From Euglena gracilis (taxonomy: Eukaryota; Euglenida; Euglenophyceae; Euglenales), in NCBI GenBank assembly GCA_039621445.1, contig CP154956.1, forward strand, positions 4,338,170 to 4,402,169: DNA of 64,000 bases, in the 5' to 3' direction. Numbering within the stretch: position 1 is the first letter of the stretch; the number at the start of each line of letters is the position of its first letter. The notes below the pieces were generated by a model. It did not search any database. It had not been told where the DNA came from and worked only from the letters and a program-made list of their open reading frames with translations. Positions 37,949 to 63,400 of this stretch are shown piece by piece. The position numbers were made by a program, and so were the translations under genes.

Positions 37949-39239
37949 GCACACAGCGGTAAAAGAGCCAGGCGGTTTCGGATCCAGCCGGGCCTTCCTT
38001 GTCGATGCCCCCGACGCCCGGCTGGTGGGGGCAGACCGCCTGGTGACGGGGCACTCATGTTCCGCGGGTGGGCGAGTCATGGACCCCAAGGGTATGCGGA
38101 CCCTCAGGGCCACCCACGGCTCCATCCAGGCAGGCGAGATAAAGCCCCGTGGGCACCCACCTGGAGAGCGGCTCCGCGTGTTGCATGGCCCTCGGGTGCT
38201 GCCGTCACCCGAGGAACGGCCCAGGAACTCCGGTTGCCAGGAGCGGGGACCCCGGGGGCCACTCGCCCCACTCCTTGGCGTGAAGGTGGTCACCACTCTG
38301 GGATACTCTGGTCCACGGCCGGCGCCGATTGGGGTCCTGGCACCCCGTCAGCCCGCCTCCTTCACCCAGAGATGGGCCAGCCTTCCCGGAGCTACAGCCC
38401 GCATAGAGCCACTTGCTTCGACCCCAAGCAAGGTATGGGGAGCCCGACCCGCGACTCACCAGGAGGGTAACGGGCTTCACCCACACGTGGCTCTTTCCTC
38501 TGTGCCGACTTGCACTGGAGGCTGTGCGGGCGGGACTTTGCGCTCGAGTCCTTGCAGGCCGAGAAGCACCACCTCGGTTGCTGCGTGGGGTGGCCTAGCT
38601 GATGTTTGTAAACCGCGTCAGCTGGCGGGAGCCCATATTCTTTTCGCCGTGGGCGGTGGCGGCGTCGGCTCACCCCGGACTCCGAGCCCCTAGCCGTCTT
38701 GGGCTGTGTGGGGAAGCGCTTCAGTCCCATGCGCCTGGCCTCGAAGGGCTCGCAAGCGCTAGTTGCCCGGAAGGAAGGCCGGGACTTTTGTTCCACCCGT
38801 TGTGGGGTGGCCGCGGTTTCCCGCGTGTCTCTCTCTTTCCGCACACAGCGGTAAAAGAGCCAGGCGGTTTCGGATCCAGCCGGGCCTTCCTTGTCGATGC
38901 CCCCGACGCCCGGCTGGTGGGGGCAGACCGCCTGGTGACGGGGCACTCATGTTCCGCGGGTGGGCGAGTCATGGACCCCAAGGGTATGCGGACCCTCAGG
39001 GCCACCCACGGCTCCATCCAGGCAGGCGAGATAAAGCCCCGTGGGCACCCACCTGGAGAGCGGCTCCGCGTGTTGCATGGCCCTCGGGTGCTGCCGTCAC
39101 CCGAGGAACGGCCCAGGAACTCCGGTTGCCAGGAGCGGGGACCCCGGGGGCCACTCGCCCCACTCCTTGGCGTGAAGGTGGTCACCACTCTGGGATACTC
39201 TGGTCCACGGCCGGCGCCGATTGGGGTCCTGGCACCCCG

Positions 39240-43506
<4,267 letters not shown>

Positions 43507-44940
43507 CGAAGCGGCCCCGGTCTGAACAACCCTCCTCTGCCCATTTCTCCACTCCCTTCCTCCCACCTTTTCCTTCCTGTTTTCCCACCTCTCCCCATTT
43601 TCTGGTTTTCCTTCTCCCTCTCCCTTTCCTTTCCCCCCGCGTCTCCTCTTGTCACCCCCTCGAAGCTGCTCCCTTCTTTCCTTTCACAGCCTCTCTTTCC
43701 CGCTCTTTTTGTCCTCCTTCCACGGCTTTTTCCCATCCCCTCGGTACTCACCTGCTCTTCTCATACCCCCTCCCACTGCCCCCCCCCCAACCCCTCTTTC
43801 CCCTTTGTTTTTTCATCTCCCTCCTCCTTTCTGGTTGTCTGACTTCACTCTCCTGTCAGGCCGTGTGGGCTCGGGTCGGACGCAGAGTCCACCTCCTTGC
43901 TGGCGATTCCGAACTCCCTGGTCTCACCCCCCCTCGTGCTCCCCGGTACGTGACACCTTTCTCCCCACTGCGGGCCGCCGTCCGACGCGCCCCATTCCCG
44001 GCTTCCGTGATCCCTCCCCTCCCCGAGAGGGGGGTTCTGCTCTCCCCCTTCCTCTAGGGTCAGCCCGTCTCTGGTTAGCGGCACCCGGTCATGCCTGGAG
44101 CAGTGGCCTTGGGGGCGGTGTGGTCTTCCTGGCTTCTATTTCCTTCTACAGGACTTTCTCTTTTCTCTTTTGTGCCTCTCTCGGCTCTCTGAAGACTCCT
44201 CTTTCGATTGGGTGCGGTATGCGTTTGGGGGCAACATATGGTGGGGGGTTGGGGGTGGGCCGTCCCCTTTTGTCAAACCTCATCAAACCACGTGTGGTCG
44301 GATTGAAATGATTTGACCAAGTCCAAATTGTTGTGCACACTGGCCGCTGGAGACTTTCAATTGCGCCCATAGAATTATTGGGTTTGATATTTGGTGTTGA
44401 CATTTGGAGGGTGTCCCCCCCACCTGCCAAGGGGGTCCTGCCACACCCTTGGTACTCAAGAACCCCCAAAAAGGTTGGATAAATTCTTCATTCCGATATT
44501 TTGCACCGAGAATTTGCATCCATTTTGTCATATTTTTGTCCCAAAAACCAAAATCTCATTTTGGGTCGAACGGGGGGGATATGTTTTTTGGCTTGGCCGA
44601 AAATTGGTCATTAACTGCAATCGGTTGTGCACTGTTTAAGTGGGGTGTGTGTGGACAGAGTGACCGACCCTCTGGGGGGGGGGGGTGTTTGAAAAGTGAC
44701 CAACTGGCTTTTTGAAGGTGGGAAGTGACCCCCCGGGGTTCGGGAAGCAATGATGGTAGGTTCCGGACCCCTCTTGATGACAAGGGGTATTGGTGCCCCT
44801 GCTTGTCAAGGGATCCTGGCAGTTGTTGTTTTTGTAATTGAATCAAAATAATGGGATTGCACGAGGCAGAAGCTTGATCTCCCTGCAAGGACTTAAAATA
44901 AATAAATTTGATAAATAAATTAATTAACACACAAATAAAT
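43507..44940. other. Pyrimidine-rich DNA right of element B
   Basis: Strongly C/T-rich from about 43520 to 43860, then mixed sequence with G and C runs. No exon of the cyclase or other gene is recognised. Confidence 0.5.
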
Positions 44941-44948
44941 AAATAAAT

Positions 44949-44971
44949 AGATAGACAGAGAGGTAGGTAGG

Positions 44972-45036
<65 letters not shown>

Positions 45037-45150
45037 GGGGGGGATGGATGGATGGCTGGTTTAGGTGGGTGGGTGGGTGGTGGGTGGGTTGGGTGGGGGG
45101 GGGGGTTTGTTTGTTTGGGGGGGGGTGGGTGGGTGAGGGGGTGGCTGGGG
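44949..45150. repeat. (GATA)n then (GGGT)/(GTTT)-rich tract
   Basis: About 85 bases of GATA repeat (44970-45037), then G-rich GGGT repeats to about 45150. Confidence 0.9.
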
Positions 45151-46060
45151 GTGCCTCTCCTGTCTTTACTGTCTTTCCCTTTTTTCTTTCACTTTCTTGC
45201 CTTCCCCCGTCTTCTTTCTTGCTTCTTCTTTTTTCGTGATTTCTGTGGGGTGAGTGGTTTTCTTGCTTGCTGTTCTTTTTTCTTTCTTTTTCTTTTTTTC
45301 CGCAGTTTGCTTTCTTTGCTGCTGGCTTTGCGGCTTTTTTTGGTGGTTTTTGTTTTTCTGGTCGTGGCCACCCCCCGGGTGCTGTTGACACTGTCTTTTT
45401 TGCTTTCCTTGATTTGTTTTTTCTTTCCCCCTTTTCACTTTCTCTCTGTCCCTCCGCATAGGTAGCTCTGTGGTGGCTGTCTTGCTGTCTCCTTTTGTTG
45501 GGTGGTGGCTTGTCTGCTTTCTTTCCTTTTGAGCAGTGGCGTGGGTTGTTTTGAGGCGTTTTTTTTTTTTTTTTTTTTTTTTTTGTTTTTTTATTTTCCT
45601 TGCACTTTGTCCTTTCATTTTTCTGTTTGGTGTTTTTTTTTTTTGATTCGATCAGTTTTTTTTTTGTGGGGTTGGTGAGCGTTAGTTTGTATGTGTGCGC
45701 CTTTCTTTGTTTTGCATCTGGGTGGGTGTGGAGCAGTTTTTGAAGGTGTCTTTTTGCTTGGGTCTGTGTTTTTGGGTTTGGGGGTCATTTTTTTTTGGTC
45801 TGCTGGTGTTTTTTTTTTGCTTTCTTTCCTTGTCGGCATGGATTCGCCTTGGGTGTTTTTTTTGCAGAGGGATTTCCTTTTTTTTTTTTGGCTTTTGTTT
45901 TTTTTCCTTTTTTTTGTTTTGAGGGGTTTTTTTTTTTTTTTCCTTTTTTTCCTTTTGGTTTTTTCTTCTCGTCGGGGGGTGTCCTCCTGCGCTTTCTTTG
46001 CTGGTCCTGGTCTGGCAGTTGTTTTTTTTGGCTGGTGGTTGTTCTAATGCTTTTCTTTCG
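45151..46060. other. T/C-rich low-complexity DNA, no gene
   Basis: Long T runs and TTTC/TTTG words on the plus strand. Open frames here are low-complexity only. Runs of 10-25 T occur at 45558-45585 and elsewhere. Confidence 0.7.
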
Positions 46061-46289
46061 TGTCTTGTGTGTGTGTTCCGTGTATGGTCGGCTTTTCATG
46101 GCAATCTTTCCTCAACTCCCACATCACTCTGTCGGCTGTGTCATGGATAGCACGGATAGCTCGCTTCGATAGATAGATACACCTCATAGCTCCTCATCAA
46201 CCCCCCGGCTAACGGAATACACAATCCCACAATAAACACGATAATCATTAACAACTAAATAAATCAATAACTAATAAATAGATAACAAA

Positions 46290-46454
46290 TAACAAATAAA
46301 TAAATAAATAAATAAATAACGAGCAACGAGCAACGAGCACCGAGCAACGAGCAACAAACAACGAGCAGAGAACAACGAACAACAAACAACAAACAACAAA
46401 CAACAAACAACAAACAACAAACAACAAACAACAAACAACAAACAAAACAACAAC

Positions 46455-46490
<36 letters not shown>

Positions 46491-46530
46491 CGACGACGAC
46501 GACGACGACAACAACAACAACAACACCAGC

Positions 46531-46597
<67 letters not shown>

Positions 46598-46647
46598 GCA
46601 ACAACAACAACAACAACAAGAACAACAACAACAACAGCAGCAGCAGC

Positions 46648-46727
<80 letters not shown>

Positions 46728-46735
46728 CCCCTGCA
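46290..46735. repeat. (AAATA)n then long (CAA)n tract
   Basis: AAATA/ACGAGCA repeats give way to more than 300 bases of CAA with CGA and CAG interruptions. It ends about 230 bases before the first cyclase exon. No coding role is supported. Confidence 0.9.
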
Positions 46736-46962
46736 AGGATTTTAGTTCCCCGCCGACCCTTCTCTGTCTACCCAGGGCCGGTGGACACCGGGTCCTTGAA
46801 CTTTCGCGCTCGTTTCCCACATTATTTGGGATCCGGTTCAGATGGTTCTCTCACAACCTCTTTCCATTAACCAACCATCGAAAAACTGTGGCCGGCACCG
46901 GGGACCCTGGACAGTTTCCTGGCAGGACCCTGACAGGTTCTCGGGCATGACAATTTCCGCGG

Positions 46963-55046
<8,084 letters not shown>

Positions 55047-56524
55047 ACAGAAACCGGACAATGTTTCATTACTGGAGCTCCGTTCAACAATAGATGTAAG
55101 TATTTTTGAAGCTGTTTTTTGCATACAGGAGAGTTTTATTTCGATTTGTGGATCTGAATTCGTTTCCGAATCTGGATCTGAACTGTTTGTGGCTGACGTA
55201 CCTTCTGCAGAGGTGAGCAGGATGTATAGCATATGCCCGTTTCAGTTTTCACACAGCCATTTTTCAAACCAGAAAAGCCAGCGCTGTCCGCCCCCTTTGA
55301 TTAGCAGATTCTAGCTACCGTGGGTGGCGGGGTCTCCTCAATCACCAGACCATCTCGTCTCTACCAAGTTTGGAGAGCAGATTAAGCCTCAGTGACAACT
55401 TCCCAGCGAAACCTTTTGATGGCCTTTCCAACGCGGCTGGCACACCCAACATGACAACTTTTCGGGGTTGGGGCAGGCATGGATTCCATGCCCTGACCTG
55501 ATGCCCCCACTCCCCCCCAGGCACTGGGATGGCTCCAGGAGGTGATGGCCGTCGACGCTGTGTCCCTGCAGCCTCACAGGTAGCTGTTTTTTTATTCCCA
55601 CCAGAGTCCCCTCGTTGGTAGTGACCTGCTTTGGGAGTTTTGTGAGCACTGAGTTTTTAGGGTTCAACAATGCCGAGCAGGCCAATTCAACAACAGGAAG
55701 GGAAGAACATGAAACGTTACATAATGTCATGTAAATTGACATAAAATTCAGGCCCAATTCACCAGTATGATGCTTGAGACCATTTCGAAAAACGTTTTGG
55801 ACACATGACCCCCCCTGAACCCCTTCCCCATAGGGTCTTAAAGTCGGGTGGATGAGCAGACACCCCAGTTTCTTAAAAACCCTTGGCGGGATGCATTTTT
55901 CTTCTGGTGCTCGACGATGGAGCAGTGACAGAGTGAAAGGTTCCTTGTTTTTCTTGGGGCGGTGGTGGCTGAAGCGGTTATGTTTCTGCTGCCATGGATT
56001 CATTCAACTCTGGTGTGAGCCACCACCAGGGCGGTCCGCAAGGGACGGGTTTTTTTAGTTGTTTTTTTTTAGTTAAGGACCGTGCCCTTAAGGACCCCCC
56101 CCTACACCACCCGTGTTTTTCAACACCCGCCAAGTGCAACGTCCGATCACAGATCGCCACGTAATTTACCCTTTGGAGCCCCATATTTTCCTCCATATAT
56201 ATAAACACCTCTTTAATTTTTTGTCTTTAAAGGGATGTGTGAACCCGGCAAGCTAGGAAAAGCAGCGGAAGCAAACCCTTCGGAAGCCGCCGCTCACAAT
56301 TACGTTCAATCCGTCACCGGATTTGGACGATTGTGAGCGTTGCACTGGAAAAACATTCATTTTTCCGGTTCGTCACTTCATCAAAGGCGGGAATCCTACA
56401 CCCCTGGTCACAAGTAGGGGGCACTTCCCATTGCGGACTGGGCGGAGAGTGACGCCTGCATTTTTGCGAAGGGCGGGAAACCTGTGGGCATCTGCCCTCC
56501 AAAAATACCCCGGAGCCAAATTTT
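55047..56524. other. Intergenic DNA between the cyclase stop and element C
   Basis: Short open frames only. A GGGCGGTCC...GGACCGTGCCC inverted pair lies at 56030-56096 and may be another small repeat. No gene recognised. Confidence 0.5.
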
Positions 56525-58085
56525 TGCTGCTGCTGACCGCTTGGATCAGTCGTTGGACTGGCATGGGCAGCTGTGCGCTCGCCCCCCGGAGCAGCGCGGT
56601 CACTGCCCCGGTGTCCAGCCCCGGCAGCAGGAGCGGGCGTTCCACTGGCACCAGGCGCTCCACGTGCACCGGCACCGGGTACGGTGTGGGCACTGCGCGC
56701 TCCACGACCACCGGCACGGGTACGTGGTACGGCACTGTGATCTGTACCGGCACCACGCGCTCGACGTACACCGGCACGGGACAGGGGGTGGGCACCGGCA
56801 CCGGCACCGGGTACGGTTGGGGCACCTGGACCACTTGCAGCGGCTGCTGCACTGTGGTTGTTGGCGGCTGCTGGCTGGTTGGCGTCGCCGCTGATGTCTG
56901 TGTGGTGGGTGTAGGGGAAGCGCCGGCCACCTCCCGCTCCTGTGTGCTCGCTGTGCACCGTGTTTCGGCGACAGGAACGTGAGGTGGCTGTGCTCGTGGG
57001 GAGAGTGCGCCCCCCACTGCACGCTCCTGTGCGAGAGGGGCGTGCAGTGGCAGCGACTCGGAAGGCGGACAGCCCCATCGCACAGCCTTCTCGGCCCAAG
57101 TCGACGAAGAGCTGGCAGCCCCCCGCGTGGGGTACACCGGTGAAGACCACGGCCTTCTCGGCGGTATGTTGCCTTTCTGCCCTGCCCCCCTCTGTCCTGG
57201 TCGTCCGGTCCTGGTTGGCCCCACCCCTCCCCTGCCGCTCGGTGGGAGGGGGTACGGTATCAGCGGCGGTGCCATCGGGCGGTAGCTGCTGGCTGGTTGC
57301 GAGGAGCCGCCCTGCGGCTCCCCGTCTCCTTGGCTTGCGTGTGGCGGGGACCCCGGTGGCGTGGTGAGATCGATGAGGTCGTCGATGGGCTCCCGTTGTG
57401 CTGCTTGGGGCTGGGGGTCCCCTCACATGCTGCCTGGTGCCCTGCTGCGTCCCGCGGTAGTGGGTGCTGTGGTGTTCCCCTGCCACTGTCCCGCGGCAGT
57501 GGTACGCGGGCTTCCCACGTTGGCCACTTGGGGGCCGGCCTGCGCTGTCCCCCCTCCTCCACTTCCGTCACCTTTCGCCACGCGTCGTGGAACCACGCCC
57601 GCAGTTCCCGCGTGGTGACGGATGCCGCGTCCCAGTACCGCCACAGGAACCGGGTCCACGTGGAGTGCACCATTCTCCGTGGGTATCCCCTGCGATGCGC
57701 GTGGGTGAAGATGCCGGCCACCGCGTCTTGGAACAGATCCATGCGGCTGCACGTCCGTTGGGCTGCCACCAACCGGCCCATGATGACGCCTGCCAGCTGG
57801 GCTGGGTTGGCCACTGTTGTGCCCTCGGGGTATCGGTCCACCCGGATGGGGTAGTCCACTGCACGGTCGTGCAGGACCGAGTGGGCTTGTCCGCGGTCGT
57901 CCACGAACAGCCGCACCCCCAGGTAGATGAGGCTGTGGGGCTCCTCGGCGGTGGACTTGTACTGCATCCCGTAGTCCTCCTCGGTGGGCAGCCCTTTCCC
58001 GGGGATGAGGGCATCTGGTCCCATGACGATGATGTCGTCGATGTACCGCCGCATGAGGACGTTGGTCGGTGCTGTTCGGTCCACC
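56525..58085 (-). CDS. Reverse transcriptase C-terminal half and extension of element C
   Basis: The second frame starts with VDRTAPTNVLMRRYIDDIIV (motif C, IDD with both Asp) and continues through YLGVRLFVDD, the thumb and MVHSTWTRFLWRYWDA to about 57600. From about 57500 it becomes Pro-rich. Near 57260-57420 the best frame changes again, then Val-Pro repeats (PVPVHVERLVPVERP) run to about 56600. The coding match stops at 56525 with IQAVSS. A single continuous protein would need the frame breaks repaired, so this copy is probably inactive as written. Confidence 0.7.
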
Positions 58086-60483
58086 ACCTGCTCTCCACGG
58101 CGTAGGCGTACAGGTTGGCCAGCTGCGGGGAGCACTCCAGCCCCATGGGTACTCCCTTTTGCTGCTTCCGCACCACCCCGCCGTTCACCGCGTAGAGGTT
58201 GGCCAGCATCTTGCGCAGGGTGTCCTCCACCCTCGGCAGCGTGAACCACGGCATTCCGGGGGCGTCTTTCACCTTGGCCGCCTCGTGCCAGCCCCCTGCC
58301 CCCAGGCGTAGGTCCACGTCTCGTGGGTGTTGGCCCGTGTCCCGTGCTTTGCCGGTGGTTTCCTCCTCCCAGGCTTCCTTCACCGCTGCCATCCCCCCGT
58401 GCACCAGGTGCTCGTGCTCCAGCGCCTCGTACATGGTGGTGAAGTCATACGTTGCCCACGGCACGGCGCCCAGGGCTCGGCTTTGCGCCAGCACCCGGAA
58501 CTCCTGCACGAACTCATCGATGTCCTCGATGATCCAGTAGCGGGACTTGTTGCCTTTGCCCACTGCTTCCCGGTCCTTTCGCCGCAGGGTAGCCATCACC
58601 ACTTGGAGCACTTTGACCATGAGGCCGCCCACTTCGGAGAGGGCGTTCTTTGGCTTTCCTTCTTCTTCCTCATGGTCGCCTTCGTCCTGGTTCCGGGCCG
58701 TCCCGGCAATCCAGCGGAAGGCTTGCTTCTTGGCCTTCCATGCTCCATAGAGGTATGGCAGCCGTGGGTGGTGGAGGAGCTGCAGCTCGTCGTTCAGGGC
58801 CTTGATCTGCTCCAGCAGGTCCGCCGGCGGGCGGGGGTCTGGGACGAATGCCCCGGTCGCTTCCAGCCGCTCGTGCAGCTTCGCCGCGAACAGCCGCCCG
58901 CAGGCGAAGAACAGGGCGTGCGGTGCCCTGTCCTCCGGCCCGAACACCAGCGCTCTCTTGGCTGCGCTGAGCTGCTCCTGCAGGTTGGGGTACCCGTCTG
59001 GCTCGTGGGGGTGTTCCCTTGCCGCCTGCGTGATGCGGGCCTCTGCGCGTGCCCGCACCGCTTCCGCCCACTTCAGCAGGCCCGTGCGGTAGCCCTCGTC
59101 GTCTTGGTGGGCCTTGGTCTTGTACTCCACGTACTGGCGGAGGCCGTCTTCGAGGCGCGCCAGCACTGACGAGATGGGCAGCCGCAGGCGGTACTTCTTC
59201 CCCTTGCTGAGGATCTCCCTCAGGTACGGGGACGCCAGCTCGTCGGGGTCTGTGGAGAGGACGTGCCCCTCCACCAGCGTGGCGTTCGGTCGCACCTGCG
59301 TCCGGCAGGGGCAGTGCTCCTCCCCGTCGGCGTCCATCGGCTGTGGGTGCATGGCCCAGTCCTTGTAGTTGAACAGTGCGCTGGCGATCTGCGGGGCGAA
59401 CTTGTGCACCACCATGATGGCTGCCCCCACCTCCGGCTCTGGGTGGAGCTTGTACACCTCGGGGTCGCGGATGATGTCCGGCAGGGCCATCTTCTCGGCG
59501 ATGGGGTGCCCGTACAGGAAGCGGACGAAATCCCGGGCCTTCTCCTCCGCCTTGCGCTTTCGGAGTGCCTCCCGGGCTTCTGCTGCGATCGCAGCCGTTG
59601 TCGCCGTCTGCTCTGTTGGGCGCAGTCCCTTCTCCAGCCCCTCCAGGATCTCCACCAGGTCCTCGCGTGCCAGCACGTGCAGCCGCCGCCTTGTTGCCCT
59701 CGGGTCTGCCTGCCACTGCCGGATGGCGCTCTTTGCCGCCTCCAGGTCCCGTGCTGGTTCCCGTGGCGCGGTTGCTCCACTGGGGGGCAGGTGGCCCGCG
59801 CTTGCGGGCTTGCCCGGGTATGCTGAGTTCCATCCCTTTGGCCACATGGACCTCAGCTTGTCCACCCAGTACTTCTCCCTCGGGGTGGCCACCGCCCGGA
59901 AGAGCGCCCGCTCTTTCTTCCGCCACCCTGCTTGTCGGTCTGCCTCTGGACATCGCCACAGCTCCTTGGGGATGATCTCCAGTGGCAGGGCCAGCCAGGT
60001 CATCGGGTCCGGGTCGTCTGCCAGCGCCAGGTGCAGGAAGTCCCGCGCCGACTTTCGTGCGTACCAGTGCTCTCGTGCCCGCTGGCGGATGGTGTTGACC
60101 GTCTGGCCCACGTACCACTTCCCTGTTGGGAAATGGTACGCCCCGTAGATCATCCCGTGCCAGGTGGTCACTGCCTCCGGGGAGAAGTAATTGGCCCGGT
60201 CTCCGTTGGCTTGTGCCTCAGCGTGCCGGAGCTCCAGCAGTCGCCAAATTGGGCTCTTGCGCCAGGAACGCCGTTGCACGGCGTTCACGTGCCAGTCCTC
60301 CCATGACCTCCACGTCCACGCCTGCCTTCCCGTGCTCCTCTCCACCTGCCTCGCATGCTTCCCGTGGACTGGGTATGGGAGCGGCCTGTCGTCGCGGGCT
60401 GGCGTGTGCCGCGCGACGCTCACCGTCACTCTGCCTCCACCCGTTGTGGGGTGGCCGCGGTTGCCCGCGTCGCTCTCTCCTTT
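58085..60483 (-). CDS. GIY-YIG endonuclease plus reverse transcriptase N-terminal half
   Basis: The endonuclease reads MIYGAYHFPTGKWYVGQT, with the GIY-YIG pair as IYGAYH and WYVGQT, then a helix with RQRAREHW (the expected Arg) and further on EKYW (candidate Glu). A Lys/Arg/Glu-rich linker with HCPCRT follows. The reverse transcriptase begins near LPYLYGAWKAKKQAFRWIAG. Motif A is YDFTTMY (Asp present) and motif B is GVPMGLECSPQLANLYAY. The frame then breaks near 58085: one G is missing from GGTGGG, and the catalytic RYIDDI follows in another frame. The frame is also open to the right through the element junction to 61053, so the true start codon is uncertain; the Met at 60153 is the first one that looks usable. 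Confidence 0.8.
60437..60470 (-). other. Twin hairpin at the 5' end of element C
   Basis: On the minus strand CGCGG-GCAA-CCGCG (a GNRA-type loop) is followed at once by CCACCC-CACAAC-GGGTGG. The same pair stands at 38793-38826 with loop GAAA. It also stands at 36824-36860 and 37349-37385, where the first stem is CGCAG/CTGCG. It always lies just inside a GA tract. Confidence 0.6.
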
Positions 60484-63400
60484 ACCACGTGGGTTTCCCT
60501 TGCCTTTCCCTTTCCCCCTCCCCCCTCCCTTGGCCTCCTGTCCCCCGGTGGCTGCCCGTCTGTCTGGCGCACTGGGCTGCCCCTTCCCTTTCCCCCTCCC
60601 CCCTCCCTTGGCCTCCGGTCCTCCGGTGGCTGCCCGTCTGTCTGGCGCGCTGGGCTGCCCCTTCCCCCTCCCCCCTCCCTTGCCTGCTGGTGGGTGTGTG
60701 GCGGTCCCCGTGCGTGCGTGCGTGCTGGGGGGGCGGCGCTCCCCCCATGGGCTCCGCACGCGTTTCACGCCACCCCCGGACCCCGCGCCAGGGCCCGGGG
60801 GCCCGGGGTGGCCGCCGCCGGCGCGCCCCCCACCCCCCAGGGCCCCGTCGGCGTGGTACACCTCGTTCTGGTACCCGCATGACGGGCACGGCTGGCAGGT
60901 TCCGTGCCCGGCACGCGGGTTTCGGGGATCTCCGTGGCCGTGTCGATCTTGGGCTCCGTCGCCTCGTCCTCGGCCTCGTCCTCCCCGTCCTCCGCGTCCT
61001 CCTCGTTGCTCTGGTGGCAGCTGCCTGCTCGTATGGCGGCTTGGGGGTTCCAACCCAATGGATCTCTTCCGCCCCCGGCGTTGTTGCTGTGGCTGCAGGG
61101 GCCCAGGAGTTGTCGTCCCTTAGGTCCGTTCGTTGCTGCTGCTGCTGCGGGGGCGGATTCTGCCGCCATTGGTCGAGCTCTTGCTGCATTTCTTGCAGCG
61201 CTCGTTGGAGCCCTTGGAGGCGCTTTTGGAGGCGTTTTCGGCCGGTGCTTTGTGCTGTTTGCCAGCCCTCTCCTTGGGGTTGGCCCTGCCGGCTTCCTTG
61301 TGGGGTGACGTTTCCTTTGCCACCCTTGCCTCCTTTCCTGGGCTGTGTCTGCCCTTTTCCTGTTTGTTGTCCTCCTCCTCGCTGGGCCCCCCTTTTGGGT
61401 TGGGCTGTTGGTACCCTCTTTGGGGTGGTCCGGGGTTCTTTGCTTCCCCGATCCGTGCCCCTTTCTTCCAGTCGTGCTGGTCTTGGCTTCTGCTTCTGGG
61501 GCACGGTTCTTCTGCTCCTTCGTCCCGCTTGACGGCGTGTCGGGCCACGCCCTGCCAGTGATTGGCAGGTACCCCTGGAGATCCGCCCCAGGCCGGTCGC
61601 GGGTTCTTAGGCTGGCGCCCCGCCTGCCACCCGGGGCAGAGGTCCTCTGCGCCGGGCAGGCCGTCATTGCCTGGCATGCCTTTGTTTTGTGCTGTCATGG
61701 TTGTGGTGGGTTCTGTTTTGTGGGGGTCCCGATTGACGGCGTGCCGGGACACGCCCTGCCGGTGATCGGCAGGTACCCCTGGAGAGCCGCCCCAGGCCGG
61801 TTGCGGGTGATTCTTTGGGCTCCCCGCTTGCCCCTCGGGGGGGTCCGCTGCCGACCCTTCCTCTTCTGGGCCTGGCTGCTTCGCCTCCCCGATGCGCTGG
61901 CCTTCCTGCCAGTCGTGGCTGGTGGGTTCTCCACCTTCGTCTTCCGCTCCGGTGTGGGACCTCCGCCTCTCTTCTCGCGTGCTGCTGGCTTGGCCTTCTG
62001 CTTGGGTTGGTGGGCCTTCGTTCTCCCTCGCCTTCCATCGGCGGATCTCGTCCCTCCGCTTGTCGGCGACGGCTGCCCACACTTGGTCTTGGAGCTTTGG
62101 TCCCACCCCTGCCACATCTCGTGGCGGTCGCTTGCTTTGGGCGTGGCCTTGAAGCGCTCGTACTGCTCCCGCCACTCTGCCGGCCATTCGGCCAAGCGCG
62201 TGTACAGCCTCTTCTTGCGTTGGCTTGGCTGGGTTGCCTGCGAGGCGTCGTCCCCTTCGGTGGGCTGTGGTGTGGCCGCCTCCTCCACCACCACCGACAC
62301 TGGGCGCTTGTTGCCCAGGAGTCGGTCTGTGGCCATGGGGTCGCTTCTTGCCGGTGCCTCCTCGGTGGCTGTGGTGCTTTGTGCTTCCTGCGTGGGGGTG
62401 GCGCTAGGTGGCGGTGTGGCGCTTGTTGTTGGTGTTGGTAGGGCCGGCGTGCTGCTTGCCGCTGCTGCTGCTGCTGCTGCGGGCACGGGGCTGGTGCTGC
62501 CGGGTGGTGCTGCTGGCGTGGCGGTGGTGCTGGCCCCTTCCGTTGCGGGTGGTGGTAGGTTGCTGCTTGGCGGTGGTGCTGCTCCTGCCGGGGTGGTGCC
62601 TGCTGCGGACGATGTGGGTGTGGCGGCGGTGGGTGCGTCTTCGATCGCCAGCGTGGCGCGGTGGGTGAGGTGGCGGCTCTCTTGCTGCTGCTGTTGCTGC
62701 TGCCAGATCCATCGCACCATTTCGGTGAGCAGTGCCCGTTGGGGGTCCACTGCTCCTTCCGCCGGGTATGGCTGTGGTCGCCCCATCTCCCGCTGCCACC
62801 GGGCCCTTGTCGGCCCGGTGGTGCTGCTGACCGCTTGGATCAGTCGTTGGACTGGCATGGGCAGCTGTGCGCTCGCCCCCCGGAGCAGCGCGGTCACTGC
62901 CCCGGTGTCCAGCCCCGGCAGCAGGGGCGGGCGTTCCACTGGCACCAGGCGCTCCACGTGCACCGGCACCGGGTACGGTGTGGGCACTGCGCGCTCCACG
63001 ACCACCGGCACGGGTACGTGGTACGGCACTGGGATCTGTACCGGCACCACGCGCTCGACGTACACACCGGCACGGGACAGGGGGTGGGCACCGGCACCGG
63101 CACCGGGTACGGTTGGGGCACCTGGACCACTTGCAGCGGCTGCTGCACTGTGGTTGTTGGCGGCTGCTGGCTGGTTGGCGTCGCCGCTGATGTCTGTGTG
63201 GTGGGTGTAGGGGAAGCGCCGGTCACCTCCCGCTCCTGTGTGCTCGCTGTGCACCGTGTTTCGGCGACAGGAACGTGAGGTGGCTGTGCTCGTGGGGAGA
63301 GTGCGCCCCCCACTGCACGCTCCTGTGCGAGAGGGGCGTGCAGTGGCAGCGACTCGGAAGGCGGACAGCCCCATCGCACAGCCTTCTCGGCCCAAGTCGA

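Larger units (their letters stand above)
56525..60483 (-). mobile_element. Penelope-like element C with N-terminal GIY-YIG endonuclease
   Basis: The domain order is GIY-YIG endonuclease (60150-59950), CxC linker (HCPCRT at about 59303-59320), reverse transcriptase (about 58900-57700) and a C-terminal extension that is cut at 56525. This permuted order and the CxC linker are the diagnostic features of the N-terminal-endonuclease Penelope clade (Naiad/Chlamys), which is known to favour microsatellites. The 5' end is at a short CTCTCTCC tract (60473-60480) and begins with two hairpins at 60437-60470. The right neighbour is another copy in the same direction, so this is a head-to-tail tandem, as in Penelope pseudo-LTRs. 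Loss of the 3' part at 56525 is abrupt. Confidence 0.8.

Noticed and set aside
36824-38826. Hammerhead ribozyme at the element 5' ends
   Set aside because: GGGAAACC resembles part of the core, but the CTGATGA segment and the third stem are missing.
45166-46172. Lys- and Phe-rich frames in the T-rich region
   Set aside because: Low-complexity composition explains them; no motif or splice context.
46248-46820. 190-codon poly-Leu frame on the minus strand
   Set aside because: It is the translation of a (CAA)n tract and has no non-repetitive coding part.
57297-62441. Long plus-strand frames opposite the retroelements
   Set aside because: High GC content keeps antisense frames open; all recognisable motifs are on the minus strand.
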